This document shows, one piece after another, positions 19,670 through 28,310 of a stretch of 64,000 bases of DNA. The position numbers and the translations under genes are program-made. The notes beneath the pieces are model-generated. The model saw only the letters and a list, made by a program, of their open reading frames with translations, was not told where the DNA came from and made no database searches. The number at the start of each line of letters is the position of its first letter. Positions within the stretch are counted from its first letter, which is position 1. Origin of the DNA: Spirochaetota bacterium (GTDB lineage: Bacteria > Spirochaetota > UBA4802 > UBA5550); assembly GCA_017999915.1 (NCBI GenBank), contig JAGNKX010000012.1, positions 1 through 64,000 on the forward strand, given 5' to 3'.

Positions 19670-20969
19670 AGCGCGGGAAGGCGGTCCATCGGTCTATGAC
19701 CTTCCCGCCGCGGACTATTGTTATCTCCCCGAATTCCCGCATGATCCCCTCGCTCTGGCCCGGCCTCAGGAAGATATAATCGTCGACGCCGATGGCGGTG
19801 CGAGCCGAGCCGTTGACAATGGACTGGTTCGTGCTCCTGCCATAGAGAGAATTGTCCTCGAGACCGGCCGGGGAGCGGTAAGAGGCGCGCCATCCTCCGC
19901 CGTAAATAAAGAATGTCTTCTCCTTGTTCGGGTCCCATAGCCGCCAGGGCCCGGAAAGGAACTCCAGGAAGGGAATGGCGGTCCCGTCAAGCTTCTTCAG
20001 CACGGGCGTGGCGATAAAGAGCGCCTCCTCGTGGTCCCTCAGCAGGGGCGCGTCAAAATCAACGGGCATCACCAGGCCCGAACCCACGGCGATATCGTTG
20101 ATCGGCTCCCGGCCCCGGAAGAGCCGGTAGGTCTGGCTCCCGCCGCTGTTGAAGGTGAGGGCGCCCCGGAAGAGCCCGGGATACTTTTCCCGCCCGTGTT
20201 TATGGAAGCCGCGGTACCGTTCGAGCATCTCCTTGAATGCCGAGGCGACGGCCCTTTCCCTGGTGGTGAGGAACGGCGGCGCCGACGCGGTGTAGACATC
20301 ATACCCCATAAAACCGCTGAAGAGCAGGGCGCCGCCGCTCGAAGCTATGGCGCCGAGCATAGCGTCAAGGTCGGCGTAGTTTGTCACGCCGCCGCGGTGG
20401 AGTCCCACGTCCAGCTCGACATTGATCTTCATCGATATTCTTTTTTCCCTGGCGAAGGCAAGATACTGCTTCAGCCGTTCGGGGGTGTCAACGAGCCATT
20501 GAATCTGCGCGGCGGGGTTGAATCCGGACCTGCCGGTAAAGGTGCGGTAAAATTCCCGTACGGCGTTTATCGGCATCGGTTTCCCGAAGAGAATGTCGAC
20601 GCCGCCGCCGAGCTGTTCGGCCAGGAGAGAGCAATCCGGCTGATGGAATACCATGAGACTTCCCGTGCCGGTGTTATCCATGATGTAACGGACCAGCCGG
20701 GCGGAAGGCAGGGACTTGACCACGATACGGTACCTCAGGGGCGGCCTGATGACCGATCTGAGGATGGCGAGGTTTTTGTCAAGGCGGTCCAGGTCCACGA
20801 TGACGCAGGGCCTCCCGGTCCCATTATTTTTCAGATCGGCATTCAACGCGGCGAAATAGGGCCTGTGGGGAGCGCCATGATCAGCGGGCTTTGCCAGGAT
20901 TAATAACAGTACTGCCGCAATGATAAGGCCTGGGGCCAGGTATTTCCTGCGGATATGTTTTTTATTCAT
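19668..20969 (-). CDS. Membrane-anchored alanine racemase N-domain-like PLP protein
   Basis: A 433-residue protein. Residues 9-27 form a membrane anchor or signal. The rest resembles fold-type III PLP enzymes of the alanine racemase / D-threonine aldolase (DSD1-like) group: VIVDLDRLDKN, then the expected PLP lysine in RIVVKSLPSARL, and a barrel with NVELDVGLHRGG. The C-terminal part has PGQSEG and GEITIVRGG. Soluble relatives act on D-amino acids or D-hydroxy-amino acids. Here the active domain is probably outside the cytoplasmic membrane, where PLP supply is uncertain, so the role is unclear. A GGAGG site precedes the start. Confidence 0.8.
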   Translation of the reverse strand: MNKKHIRRKYLAPGLIIAAVLLLILAKPADHGAPHRPYFAALNADLKNNGTGRPCVIVDLDRLDKNLAILRSVIRPPLRYRIVVKSLPSARLVRYIMDNTGTGSLMVFHQPDCSLLAEQLGGGVDILFGKPMPINAVREFYRTFTGRSGFNPAAQIQWLVDTPERLKQYLAFAREKRISMKINVELDVGLHRGGVTNYADLDAMLGAIASSGGALLFSGFMGYDVYTASAPPFLTTRERAVASAFKEMLERYRGFHKHGREKYPGLFRGALTFNSGGSQTYRLFRGREPINDIAVGSGLVMPVDFDAPLLRDHEEALFIATPVLKKLDGTAIPFLEFLSGPWRLWDPNKEKTFFIYGGGWRASYRSPAGLEDNSLYGRSTNQSIVNGSARTAIGVDDYIFLRPGQSEGIMREFGEITIVRGGKVIDRWTAFPR

Positions 20970-21244
20970 GGATGCGGTCCTCCACGGGTATTTGCCTTAG
21001 GGTGCGTCCCAATTTTTGGACGCGCTCTGACTATCGCGGATAAATCGCCCTGTGTCAATTCTTTTGCCGCTCCCTCTGATGCGCGAGGGCCTGGCCGGAA
21101 ATATTCCAGCCGCCGGATTGAAAATATTCCCATTGACAAATAGTCGGCGGGGGATTATCTTTAAACAGCATTGATTTGTTCCACTTTCCAGCATCATGCC
21201 TATGGCTTATTTGCGGAGACCATGCCGGACCTGTTGAAGGGATA

Positions 21245-23131
21245 ATGGATACGCAGCTGATAACCATACCATTGATAATGTCACTATCCGCCCTGTGCGG
21301 CATACTCCTCGTGGCGAGCGGACTCTACGTGGGCGTCTTCACCTTCACCAGGACCACGATCTACCTGTCGGTGGCGCTCCTCGGCTTCACCGGGTATTGC
21401 TTCGTGGGGTCCGAGACGGCGGTTATCACCTGCGGCCTCCTGGGCCATCCCCGCGTGGGAATGGAATTTCACCGCATCCAGGCCCTTGCCGCCGCCTTTT
21501 TCCTCTTTGCCCTGCCGCTTTATCTCGGGTACCTCGTTAACCTCGGACCGGGGTTCAAAAAAGTAAACCGGGTCATCACCTTTGCCGGCGCCGCCATCTT
21601 CGCTATCATGGCCGCTGCCGCCTTTGCCTCGCCGGAATGGTTCATCGGCTTTGCGGACCGGCCGGGCGCGGCGGAAATGCCCTGGCGGGCCGGGAGGGGA
21701 AACCCCGGCCACCTCTACCGCCTGCGGGACATCCTGATAACGCTGGTCTGTCTTTATAGCGCGTCGGCGATGGCCGTAGACATCAAGCTGCACCGCCGCT
21801 TCAACTACGTCCTCTATTCGTTGATCGGCGCCCTGTTCGGCATAGCCTCGGGGATCGTCGATTTCATCCTGGCCATCCGGGAAATGCCGACCGGGCTGTT
21901 CAGCATCAGGATATTTTCATTTTTCAGCCTGGGAATCATGGTCTTCATCCTGATGTCGATGTTCGGCGTCATGAAGTGGTTCATCGATCAGAACAGGATG
22001 ATAGATCGCATGAACAGGGTCGAGTCCCTCGGCATCATGGCGGGCGGCATCGCCCATGACTTCAACAACCTCCTGGCCGGCATACTGGGCAACGCGAGCC
22101 TGATGAAGGAGGGGAGCGCCCTTGATCCCGGCGGGAGGCGCCTCCTGAGCGAGATAGAAAAGGCCGCCCTGCGCGCGAAAAGCCTTTCCTGCCAGCTCCT
22201 TACCTTCGCGCAGGGAGGCACGCCGATACGCAATACAGCCTCACTGGCGCAGCTCGTCTATGATACGGTCGATTTCATCATGCGGGGATCCAACATCAAG
22301 GTGCGCTATGACATAGCCCGGGAACTGGGCTCCATCTCGGCCGATGAGAACCAGATAAGCCAGGTCGTGCAGAACATCATGATCAACGCCAAGCAGGCGA
22401 TGCCCGACGGGGGCGTCATTGACATCATGCTGGACAACTGCACGCAGTCGTTGAACACGGTTCACCTCGCCGCGGGAGAGTATGTGCGCCTCAGGGTGAG
22501 GGACTACGGCGAGGGGATGAGGCCCGAGGTTCTGGCGTCGGTCTTCGATCCCTATTTCACCACCAAGGGGGCCGGAACGGGCCTGGGCCTCGCCATATCC
22601 CTTTCCATAGTGAAGCAGCACGGCGGCTGGATCGACGCTGACTCATGGCCGGGGAAGGGATCGGAGTTCACGGTGATGCTCCCCCGGGCGGCCGGGACGC
22701 CGGACAGGTCTCCGGCGGAAACGATGACTGCCGGCGTGCTCGCCGGCAGGGTCCTCGTGATGGACGACGAAGAGATCATCTGCAGCCTCTGCTGCAACAT
22801 GCTCGCCGCCATGGGGCTCCAGTGCGATACCGTGCAGACCGGCGAAGAGGCGGTCGAGGCCTACCGCGCGGCGGCGCGCTCCGGAAGGCCCTATGACGCG
22901 GTCATCATGGACCTCACGATCAAGGGCGGCATGGGAGGGCGCGAAGCGGTGGGCAAGATCATCGAATTCGATCCCGCGGTGAGGGCGGTGGTATCCAGCG
23001 GTTATTCCGATTCGAACGAGATGGCCCATTACCGGAGGTACGGCTTCGCCGCGGTCATCCCCAAGCCCTATACCTTCGCGGAGCTTAAAAATGTGATGGC
23101 CCAGGTGCTAGGTGGTGACCGGGATGGCTAA
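21245..23131 (+). CDS. Hybrid sensor histidine kinase with C-terminal receiver
   Basis: A 628-residue hybrid kinase. About seven hydrophobic helices (residues 10-250) form the membrane input module. A HisKA domain follows with phosphoacceptor His271 in GIAHDFNNLLAG, then HATPase_c (N box QNIMINAKQAMP, G boxes near 420-445). A receiver occupies about 500-620 with Asp556 (AVIMDLTIKGG). The His-Asp-Phe-Asn-Asn-Leu motif is the NtrB-related type common in hybrid kinases. ATG 21245 follows a GAAGGG site; a longer in-frame version lacks homology. No response-regulator gene adjoins it, so phosphotransfer beyond the built-in receiver is unknown. Confidence 0.92.
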   Translation: MDTQLITIPLIMSLSALCGILLVASGLYVGVFTFTRTTIYLSVALLGFTGYCFVGSETAVITCGLLGHPRVGMEFHRIQALAAAFFLFALPLYLGYLVNLGPGFKKVNRVITFAGAAIFAIMAAAAFASPEWFIGFADRPGAAEMPWRAGRGNPGHLYRLRDILITLVCLYSASAMAVDIKLHRRFNYVLYSLIGALFGIASGIVDFILAIREMPTGLFSIRIFSFFSLGIMVFILMSMFGVMKWFIDQNRMIDRMNRVESLGIMAGGIAHDFNNLLAGILGNASLMKEGSALDPGGRRLLSEIEKAALRAKSLSCQLLTFAQGGTPIRNTASLAQLVYDTVDFIMRGSNIKVRYDIARELGSISADENQISQVVQNIMINAKQAMPDGGVIDIMLDNCTQSLNTVHLAAGEYVRLRVRDYGEGMRPEVLASVFDPYFTTKGAGTGLGLAISLSIVKQHGGWIDADSWPGKGSEFTVMLPRAAGTPDRSPAETMTAGVLAGRVLVMDDEEIICSLCCNMLAAMGLQCDTVQTGEEAVEAYRAAARSGRPYDAVIMDLTIKGGMGGREAVGKIIEFDPAVRAVVSSGYSDSNEMAHYRRYGFAAVIPKPYTFAELKNVMAQVLGGDRDG

Positions 23132-23159
23132 TACGATCCCGCTTTCCGCTCAGGGGGGG

Positions 23160-23300
23160 GTCGGAGCACCCGCCAGGGCCGATAGTTATCGGTAGAGGGG
23201 GGGTCAGAGCACCTGCCAGGGCCGATAGTTATCGGCAGAAGGGGGGGCAGAGCACCCGCCAGGGCCGATAGTTATCGGTACAAAAGGGGTCAGAGCCCCC
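23160..23300. repeat. Three-unit 43-bp tandem repeat with internal hairpins
   Basis: Three near-identical 43-bp units (23160-23202, 23203-23245, 23246-23288) and the start of a fourth lie between convergent genes. Each carries the inverted repeat CCGATAGTTATCGG at 23179, 23222 and 23265, plus a G-run. The array may terminate transcription from both sides or be a minisatellite. It does not share sequence with the other repeats in this window. Confidence 0.85.
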
Positions 23301-23308
23301 ATCGGCCC

Positions 23309-24697
23309 CTACACGAACTTCGCCCGGTATGCCTTCAGGGCGATCAGGTTGTTGCTGATGATCTCCTCCTGGTACCGGTAGGCCATCTCCGTGCCCATGG
23401 GCACCAGCATAGACTGGGACTGGGTGCGGCACCGCGCTTCCACCTCCGCGAGGCGGGCGATGAGTGAGTCGAGGGCCTCCCGCTGGTTCGCGGTGCCGTG
23501 GTCGTTCCGCGGCTGCAGGCTCGATATTTCCCCCGGGAGCAGGTTCTCGCCGAAGTACACTCTCATCTCGTCCTCTATCTCGAGGCGGTTTGCGTCGATG
23601 CGCCAGAGGCGGTACCGGTTGGCCAGGCCCATGGCGTTGAAGAATACGCTCACGATCATGACGAGCTGGACGACGCTCGAGAAGGGTATGAAGTCCATGA
23701 ACAGCGGCGCGTACCGGTCCAGGACCTCTATGCCCTGGTTGTTGAAGTAATCCATGGCGGCCGTCGATCCCGGGAGCCCTGTGGTGTTGGAGAAGAAGCG
23801 GTTGTAGTTGATGAACCCCGGGCTCATCTCGGTCATGACCGACAGGAGGCCCATCACCTGGGAGCGCCGCGGCTTCCCGTTGGTGACGATGAGGGTGTCC
23901 ACCTTCAGGACGAACCTGTCCGATGAGGGGATGTTCTTCACCGGGTCATAGAGGCCCTCCCGGATCACGCCGGTGCGCAGGAAGGGGAGTCGCTGGGCCA
24001 CGCTGTCTCCCTGGCGGAGGCTGGCGATCTGCATTCCCTCCCGGCACAGGGCGTTCTCGATGAAGGTCGATTGCTCGCTGATGACGAAGACCCCCAGGTC
24101 GAGCTTCCTATCTTTTAAAAGCCGCATCTGCTCCTCCGTGGAATGGTTCGACAGGGAGATTCCCAGGGCCTTCAGCTGGGGTATGGAGAAGATCGTTTCC
24201 GCCAGGTGGGCGGTGCCGCTTCCCTTCGGCCCGATGCCGATGCGGGCGTTCCGGAGGTCGCTCACCGACCGTATCCGGTCCGCGCCGGGTCCGATCAGGA
24301 AAAAGGTCTCCGGCGTGGTGAGGAAGGCCACGAATTCGAGTCCTTCGGGCCAGGGCATGCCGTTCTGCGCCAGGGCGAAGAGGGGCCCCGCGTCCGGGGC
24401 GCTGAGGCGCTTGATGTTGTCCATGGAGCCGTTGGTGGAGATGTTTTCAATGACGCCCTTTTTCTTCTTCGCGATCTTCGCCGCCTTGCCTATGACGGAG
24501 TAATAGTTGCCGGAGGACGATCCGGAGAGCACCTTCAGGCCGACGTGGGACAGGTCGGGCACGAACTTGATGAAGAAGAGGGCCACGATGAGGGCCACGA
24601 TCATGAGCACGCTCGCCCCGATCTTGAAGTAGTGCTGGTCGAATATGGACTTCGATGAGACTGGACCCATGGTTTTCGGCTTCAGTGATTCAAGCAT
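23309..24697 (-). CDS. TAXI-family solute-binding protein with two membrane anchors
   Basis: A 462-residue protein. A membrane helix (about 26-46) precedes a TAXI-type TRAP solute-binding domain (about 50-330), recognisable by SGSSSGNYYSVIGKAAK, NGSMDNIKRL and GIGPKGSGT. A second hydrophobic segment (about 350-372) leads to a charged, possibly coiled C-terminal region (about 385-450). Typical TAXI receptors are soluble and end after the binding domain, so the second anchor and cytoplasmic tail are unusual and suggest a sensory role. No TRAP permease gene is nearby. The ATG at 24697 follows GGGGAGGA; an upstream in-frame start is less likely. Confidence 0.82.
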   Translation of the reverse strand: MLESLKPKTMGPVSSKSIFDQHYFKIGASVLMIVALIVALFFIKFVPDLSHVGLKVLSGSSSGNYYSVIGKAAKIAKKKKGVIENISTNGSMDNIKRLSAPDAGPLFALAQNGMPWPEGLEFVAFLTTPETFFLIGPGADRIRSVSDLRNARIGIGPKGSGTAHLAETIFSIPQLKALGISLSNHSTEEQMRLLKDRKLDLGVFVISEQSTFIENALCREGMQIASLRQGDSVAQRLPFLRTGVIREGLYDPVKNIPSSDRFVLKVDTLIVTNGKPRRSQVMGLLSVMTEMSPGFINYNRFFSNTTGLPGSTAAMDYFNNQGIEVLDRYAPLFMDFIPFSSVVQLVMIVSVFFNAMGLANRYRLWRIDANRLEIEDEMRVYFGENLLPGEISSLQPRNDHGTANQREALDSLIARLAEVEARCRTQSQSMLVPMGTEMAYRYQEEIISNNLIALKAYRAKFV

Positions 24698-25320
24698 ACC
24701 GTCGTCCTCCCCGGAGATTAAAATGCGATGTATGATTATTGTACACCCCGCGCGGTTGCGCGTCAACCGGTTTTCATGGACTGTTTTGTGCGTCAATGTG
24801 GGGAGCAGTATAATTTTAGAGGGGGCATGTAGCCATCCCGGCGAGGTCGCTCACGGGCATCCGTGCCCTTCGCGACACTCCTGCCATCCTGGCAGTAGCA
24901 GCGACATGGATGTCGCCGATTCCGCCGAGTCAACATGGTGCGCTGGCCAGGAGGGCCGAGTGCAGAGCCGCGACAGGAGGTCGCATTTGGCTCTGCTTAT
25001 ACAAGGCGGACGAGCGGGATGGCCCTTGCCCCCTAATTTACGACTGCTACTGTCAATGTGGGATGCGGCGATTTCCAGGAAAAAATAAAAAAGGACCCTT
25101 CCCCTTTTCAGGGGGAGGGTCTCCAATTGGAGGGTTCATGAAAAAAAATTTTTCATTGATTGTGAAGGTACGCTTTTTTTTGAATAGAATCGACCAGCCC
25201 GCTAAGATTGGACTGTTTTTAGTGATTTTCTGACGTAAAAGTGTCATTTTGTCGCGCCTGAACCGCGACCGGAATGGAGATTTAACGGGTTTAGAAGGGA
25301 ACGGGACGGTTGATTATCCG
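24698..25320. other. 623-bp spacer with hairpin array, no gene
   Basis: The first 140 bases are the promoter side of the TAXI gene. A hairpin array fills 24846-24996. From 25060 to 25250 the sequence is A- and T-rich with several homopolymer runs, including a long A run near 25141 and a T run near 25170. Short open frames here show no homology or plausible start sites. Confidence 0.5.
24846..24996. repeat. Array of five GGA-loop hairpins
   Basis: Five hairpins follow one another. GGGCA/TGCCC with loop TCCG (24855-24868) lies inside an outer GTCGC/GCGAC stem. TGCC/GGCA has loop ATCCT (24882-24894). GCGACA/TGTCGC has loop TGGA (24901-24916). GGCC/GGCC has loop AGGAG (24945-24957). The last is nested: outer stem 24962-24969 with 24989-24996, inner GCGAC/GTCGC with loop AGGAG. 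The first two read GGA on the minus strand and the last three on the plus strand. Stems differ fully between copies while the loops stay alike. Confidence 0.75.
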
Positions 25321-26550
25321 CTACCGCAAAGCTTTCAGGTCTTCCACTGTTTTGGCGATCGCTTTCCCAAAAGAAACCAGGTCGTCTATGGTACTCACGA
25401 GACCGCCGGCGATCTTGGGTATCTTCAGCGCATTCATGCCGGTGAAGTCCGATTTGATCGACGCAGACAGCTCCTGGCCCCTCTTGATCAGGTCCTTGAC
25501 CCTGTCGATCATGTCCGGGATCGCGGCGAGGAGGGCCACTACGGCCGCCGTTTCCAGCGACGTGTCCAGGTTTTTCGATTTTTTCGCCTTGAAGCTCCCT
25601 ATCACGGCCTGGGCGAAATTCATCGTGATGAGGATCCTCTTGGAGGCGTCGAAGAAGGTATCGTATTTCTGCATACCGGTGTTGATCCTTTCAACCTTTT
25701 TCTTTTTCAGGGGATCGAGGTCGGTGTTTTGAAAGGTCGTGAACGCGCCGGACGCTTCGCAGAGGGCGTAGACCTTCGATGAAGGATCGGCCGAGCAGGG
25801 CGGCGATGTTTCCTCGATCGCGCGGGACGAGCCGCCTCTGTTATCAGCCGGGACGGTGTCCTGGCCGAACCGCTCCCGGGCAGACTCCTCCCTTCCGGGT
25901 TTGTCCGGGAGGTCGGAGGATAGATCGTTGGACCCCGATGCCCTGGCATAGGAGAGCGCGGAGGAGCCTTCGCTGTCCTTGATAGTCGCGTCGGCCCCCC
26001 CGGCGATGAGCCGCTTCGCCACGTCGCCGCGGGAACGCGATAGCTCCGGGGACCCGGCCGGATACTTCGCGGTGTAGATCAGCGCTGTCATGCCCAGGAC
26101 GTTCCTCCTGTCCACGGCCGCGCCCTTCTCGATGAGGAGGCTCACCGTTTCAGTCATGCCGTTATAGGAGGCGAACATCAGGGCCGTAATCAGCAGGTCG
26201 TCCCGGGCGTTCACGTCCGCGCCCTCGTCCACGAGGAGCCGCGCCGTGTCCGCGTGCTTCCCGGCCACGGCCAGGATGAGAGGGGTCCTGCCGTCACGGC
26301 GCTTCGCGTCCAGGTCGGCGCCGCCGCGGATGAGGATCCGCGCCGTGTTGGTGTAGCCCCTGGCGGAGGCGTAGTGGAGGGCGGTGCTTCCGTCCCTGGC
26401 GGCCGCGTTCACGCCGGCGCCCCGGCTCAGGGCGCTGCGCACGCCCTTGAGGCTGCCCTGTTTCGCCGCTGTGCGCAGGTCCCCGTCCGGTCCCGCCATT
26501 GAGGCCGTGACAGGGAGGATGAATATCAGCGAAAAAAGGAGTTTCTTCAT
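25321..26550 (-). CDS. Secreted ankyrin-repeat protein
   Basis: A 409-residue protein with a Sec signal peptide (cleavage likely after SMA, residue 19). About five ankyrin repeats span residues 22-205, with canonical units such as DGSTALHYASARGYTNTARILIR broken across helices, DGRTPLILAVAGKHADTARLL and a partial one ending near 205. A low-complexity charged linker (about 210-260) follows. A helical C-terminal domain (about 275-409) of unknown family has an Ala-rich hydrophobic stretch (AAVVALLAAIPDMI). Ankyrin repeats bind proteins; an envelope scaffold role is likely. An AAGGAAGG site precedes the start. Confidence 0.85.
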   Translation of the reverse strand: MKKLLFSLIFILPVTASMAGPDGDLRTAAKQGSLKGVRSALSRGAGVNAAARDGSTALHYASARGYTNTARILIRGGADLDAKRRDGRTPLILAVAGKHADTARLLVDEGADVNARDDLLITALMFASYNGMTETVSLLIEKGAAVDRRNVLGMTALIYTAKYPAGSPELSRSRGDVAKRLIAGGADATIKDSEGSSALSYARASGSNDLSSDLPDKPGREESARERFGQDTVPADNRGGSSRAIEETSPPCSADPSSKVYALCEASGAFTTFQNTDLDPLKKKKVERINTGMQKYDTFFDASKRILITMNFAQAVIGSFKAKKSKNLDTSLETAAVVALLAAIPDMIDRVKDLIKRGQELSASIKSDFTGMNALKIPKIAGGLVSTIDDLVSFGKAIAKTVEDLKALR

Positions 26551-26775
26551 GGCGCGGACCTTCCTTTGCCGGGATAAAGCCTGATCATGGAATAACGGGC
26601 AAAAAGGGAACTGTCAAGCCCTTTATCAGGACAGGGGATGAGGGATCCGGGCGGCCCGGGAGCAATAATTTTCCGTTTCATGGCTTCGGCATTTTCATCT
26701 GAAAGGGGGCGCTGCGGAAAAAGGCCTTTACAGATAAGGATTATTATAGCACAGTTCCGGAAACAACATCTCCCC

Positions 26776-27306
26776 ATGGAAACGACAGCGCTCGAAACGG
26801 ACCGCCTCATACTGGCAAAGCCCCTCCTGGAAGACGCGGAGGCGATATACCGCAACTATGCCCGCGACCCGGATGTGACGCGGTACGTTATGTGGAAACC
26901 CCACGTGTCCGTTGATGAGACGATCATCTTTGTCAACCTTTGCCTCAACAACTGGGAGATGGGAAATCATCTGACCTGGTGCATCCGTGAAAAGGAAAGC
27001 GGCGGGCTGATAGGCATGATCCATTTGATCATGGACGCGACAAAGGCCGATTTCGGTTATGTCCTGATGAAGAGCCGGTGGGGCAGGGGCCTCATGACGG
27101 AGGCGTTGAGAAGGGTCGTTGAATTCGCCTTCACCCATGACGCCATATACAGGGTCTGGGGCATTTGCGACGTCGACAATGCCGCGTCGGCCAGGGTAAT
27201 GGAAAAAACGGGATTGACCAGGGAAGGAGTGCTGAGAAAGTTCGCCGTCCATCCCAATATTTCAGACGTTCCCAGGGACGTGTACGTGTACTCGATCGTA
27301 CGATGA
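26776..27306 (+). CDS. GNAT acetyltransferase (RimJ/RimL type)
   Basis: A 176-residue GNAT protein of the RimJ/RimL N-acetyltransferase branch: TDRLILAKPLLEDAEAIY at the start, GYVLMKSRWGRGLMTEAL as the acetyl-CoA pyrophosphate loop, and NAASARVMEKTGLTREG near the end. It transfers an acetyl group from acetyl-CoA to an amine, perhaps a ribosomal protein N-terminus, an antibiotic or a small metabolite. The ATG at 26776 is chosen from family alignment; there is no clear ribosome-binding site, and a longer frame from 26638 looks like non-coding leader. It begins a forward run of small genes. Confidence 0.9.
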   Translation: METTALETDRLILAKPLLEDAEAIYRNYARDPDVTRYVMWKPHVSVDETIIFVNLCLNNWEMGNHLTWCIREKESGGLIGMIHLIMDATKADFGYVLMKSRWGRGLMTEALRRVVEFAFTHDAIYRVWGICDVDNAASARVMEKTGLTREGVLRKFAVHPNISDVPRDVYVYSIVR

Positions 27307-27347
27307 AATAATCCTTGCAGGGCATGGTAAAAGGAGCTTCATATCCG

Positions 27348-27935
27348 ATGGATCGACCCATGAAAAAAGTGTTATTGCTTCTGGCCAACGGCTTCGAGAT
27401 GTATGAGGCAAGCGTCTTCATTGATGTCATCGGCTGGAACCTTGCCAAGGGGGACGGCACGACAAAACTGGCTACCTGCGGGATGAGCAGGCAGGTGAAA
27501 AGCTCCTTCGATCAATGCGTCAATGTCGATCTGACCATTGACGAGGCGGCCGTCGGCGATTATGACGCCCTTGCGATTCCCGGCGGGTTTGAGGTTTACG
27601 GGTATTATCGGGACGCCTACAGCGATAAATTTCTTGCATTAATACAAGAATTCCATATAATGAATAAAATTATCGCGTCGGTATGCGTGGGCGCGCTCCC
27701 AGTCGGTAAAAGCGGCATATTGAAAGGCAAAAAAGGAACAACCTATGGCGGCGAACGTCAGGATCAGCTCAGGGCCTTTGGCGTTGAAGTAGTGGATGAA
27801 CCGATAGTGGTCGACGGTTCCATCATAACATCATGGGACCCCTCAACGGCCATCGATGTGGCCTTGTTGGTGCTTGAATTACTGACATCGCCTGGGCAGT
27901 CCATGCGTATCAGAACGAAGATGGGGTTTAACTGA
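27348..27935 (+). CDS. DJ-1/PfpI family protein
   Basis: A 195-residue DJ-1/ThiJ/PfpI-superfamily protein. The nucleophile elbow carries Cys113 in IIASVCVGALPVGKSGIL, and the acidic partner Glu20 is in GFEMYEAS. PGGFEVYG and the late DPSTAIDVALLVLELL segment also fit the fold. The group includes glyoxalase III, deglycase-like proteins, isonitrile hydratases and chaperones, so the activity is not fixed. AAGGAG at 27331-27336 supports ATG 27348, with a second ATG at 27360 possible. It lies 41 bases after the GNAT gene and may be co-transcribed. Confidence 0.9.
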   Translation: MDRPMKKVLLLLANGFEMYEASVFIDVIGWNLAKGDGTTKLATCGMSRQVKSSFDQCVNVDLTIDEAAVGDYDALAIPGGFEVYGYYRDAYSDKFLALIQEFHIMNKIIASVCVGALPVGKSGILKGKKGTTYGGERQDQLRAFGVEVVDEPIVVDGSIITSWDPSTAIDVALLVLELLTSPGQSMRIRTKMGFN

Positions 27936-27998
27936 TTCAGGAAAACAATCGTCCACGCCCGGTTTGGCGGACGGAATAAATTCACAGGAGATATGACC

Positions 27999-28250
27999 AT
28001 GAAAAGATTTATGACGATCCTTGTTGCCACGGCCGTTGTAATGACGGGGTTTGTTTTATCGACATCGGTTTCCAACGCCGCTAAAAAAAAGGACCGGGTC
28101 TGCATCAACAGGTGCATCAGCGATTACCGGTTCTGCCTGAAGAAAGCTAAAAGCAGCGCCGCCACGTACAAGGAGCGCATATCCTCCGAGAATGAATGCA
28201 TCAGGCAGAAGAACATATGCATGGGGGTGTGCCCCGACCAGCTTAATTGA
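27999..28250 (+). CDS. Small secreted protein with mirrored cysteine pattern
   Basis: An 83-residue precursor. A signal peptide (about residues 1-27, ending SNA before AKKK) leaves a mature peptide of about 56 residues. It holds six cysteines spaced C-x3-C-x6-C, 20 residues, then C-x6-C-x3-C, a mirror-image pattern that suggests two antiparallel helices joined by disulfides. The rest is rich in Lys, Arg and Ser. The ATG at 27999 is well spaced from AGGAG; an ATG six bases earlier is too close. No family recognised. Oxidative folding would need periplasmic disulfide exchange. Confidence 0.75.
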   Translation: MKRFMTILVATAVVMTGFVLSTSVSNAAKKKDRVCINRCISDYRFCLKKAKSSAATYKERISSENECIRQKNICMGVCPDQLN

Positions 28251-28310
28251 TGCCCCAACCCGAAGGGTTTGGTGGCGCCCCTTCAGAGCGGATGATGAGG
28301 TACTTGCACT

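Noticed and set aside
23160-23300. CRISPR array
   Set aside because: Units are directly adjacent without unique spacers and no cas gene is present.
24645-25088. Plus-strand open frame opposite the TAXI gene start and hairpin array
   Set aside because: Antisense to a clear gene and runs through the hairpins.
26547-26855. Minus-strand 102-codon open frame upstream of the GNAT gene
   Set aside because: Overlaps the GNAT start region and shows no protein-like sequence.
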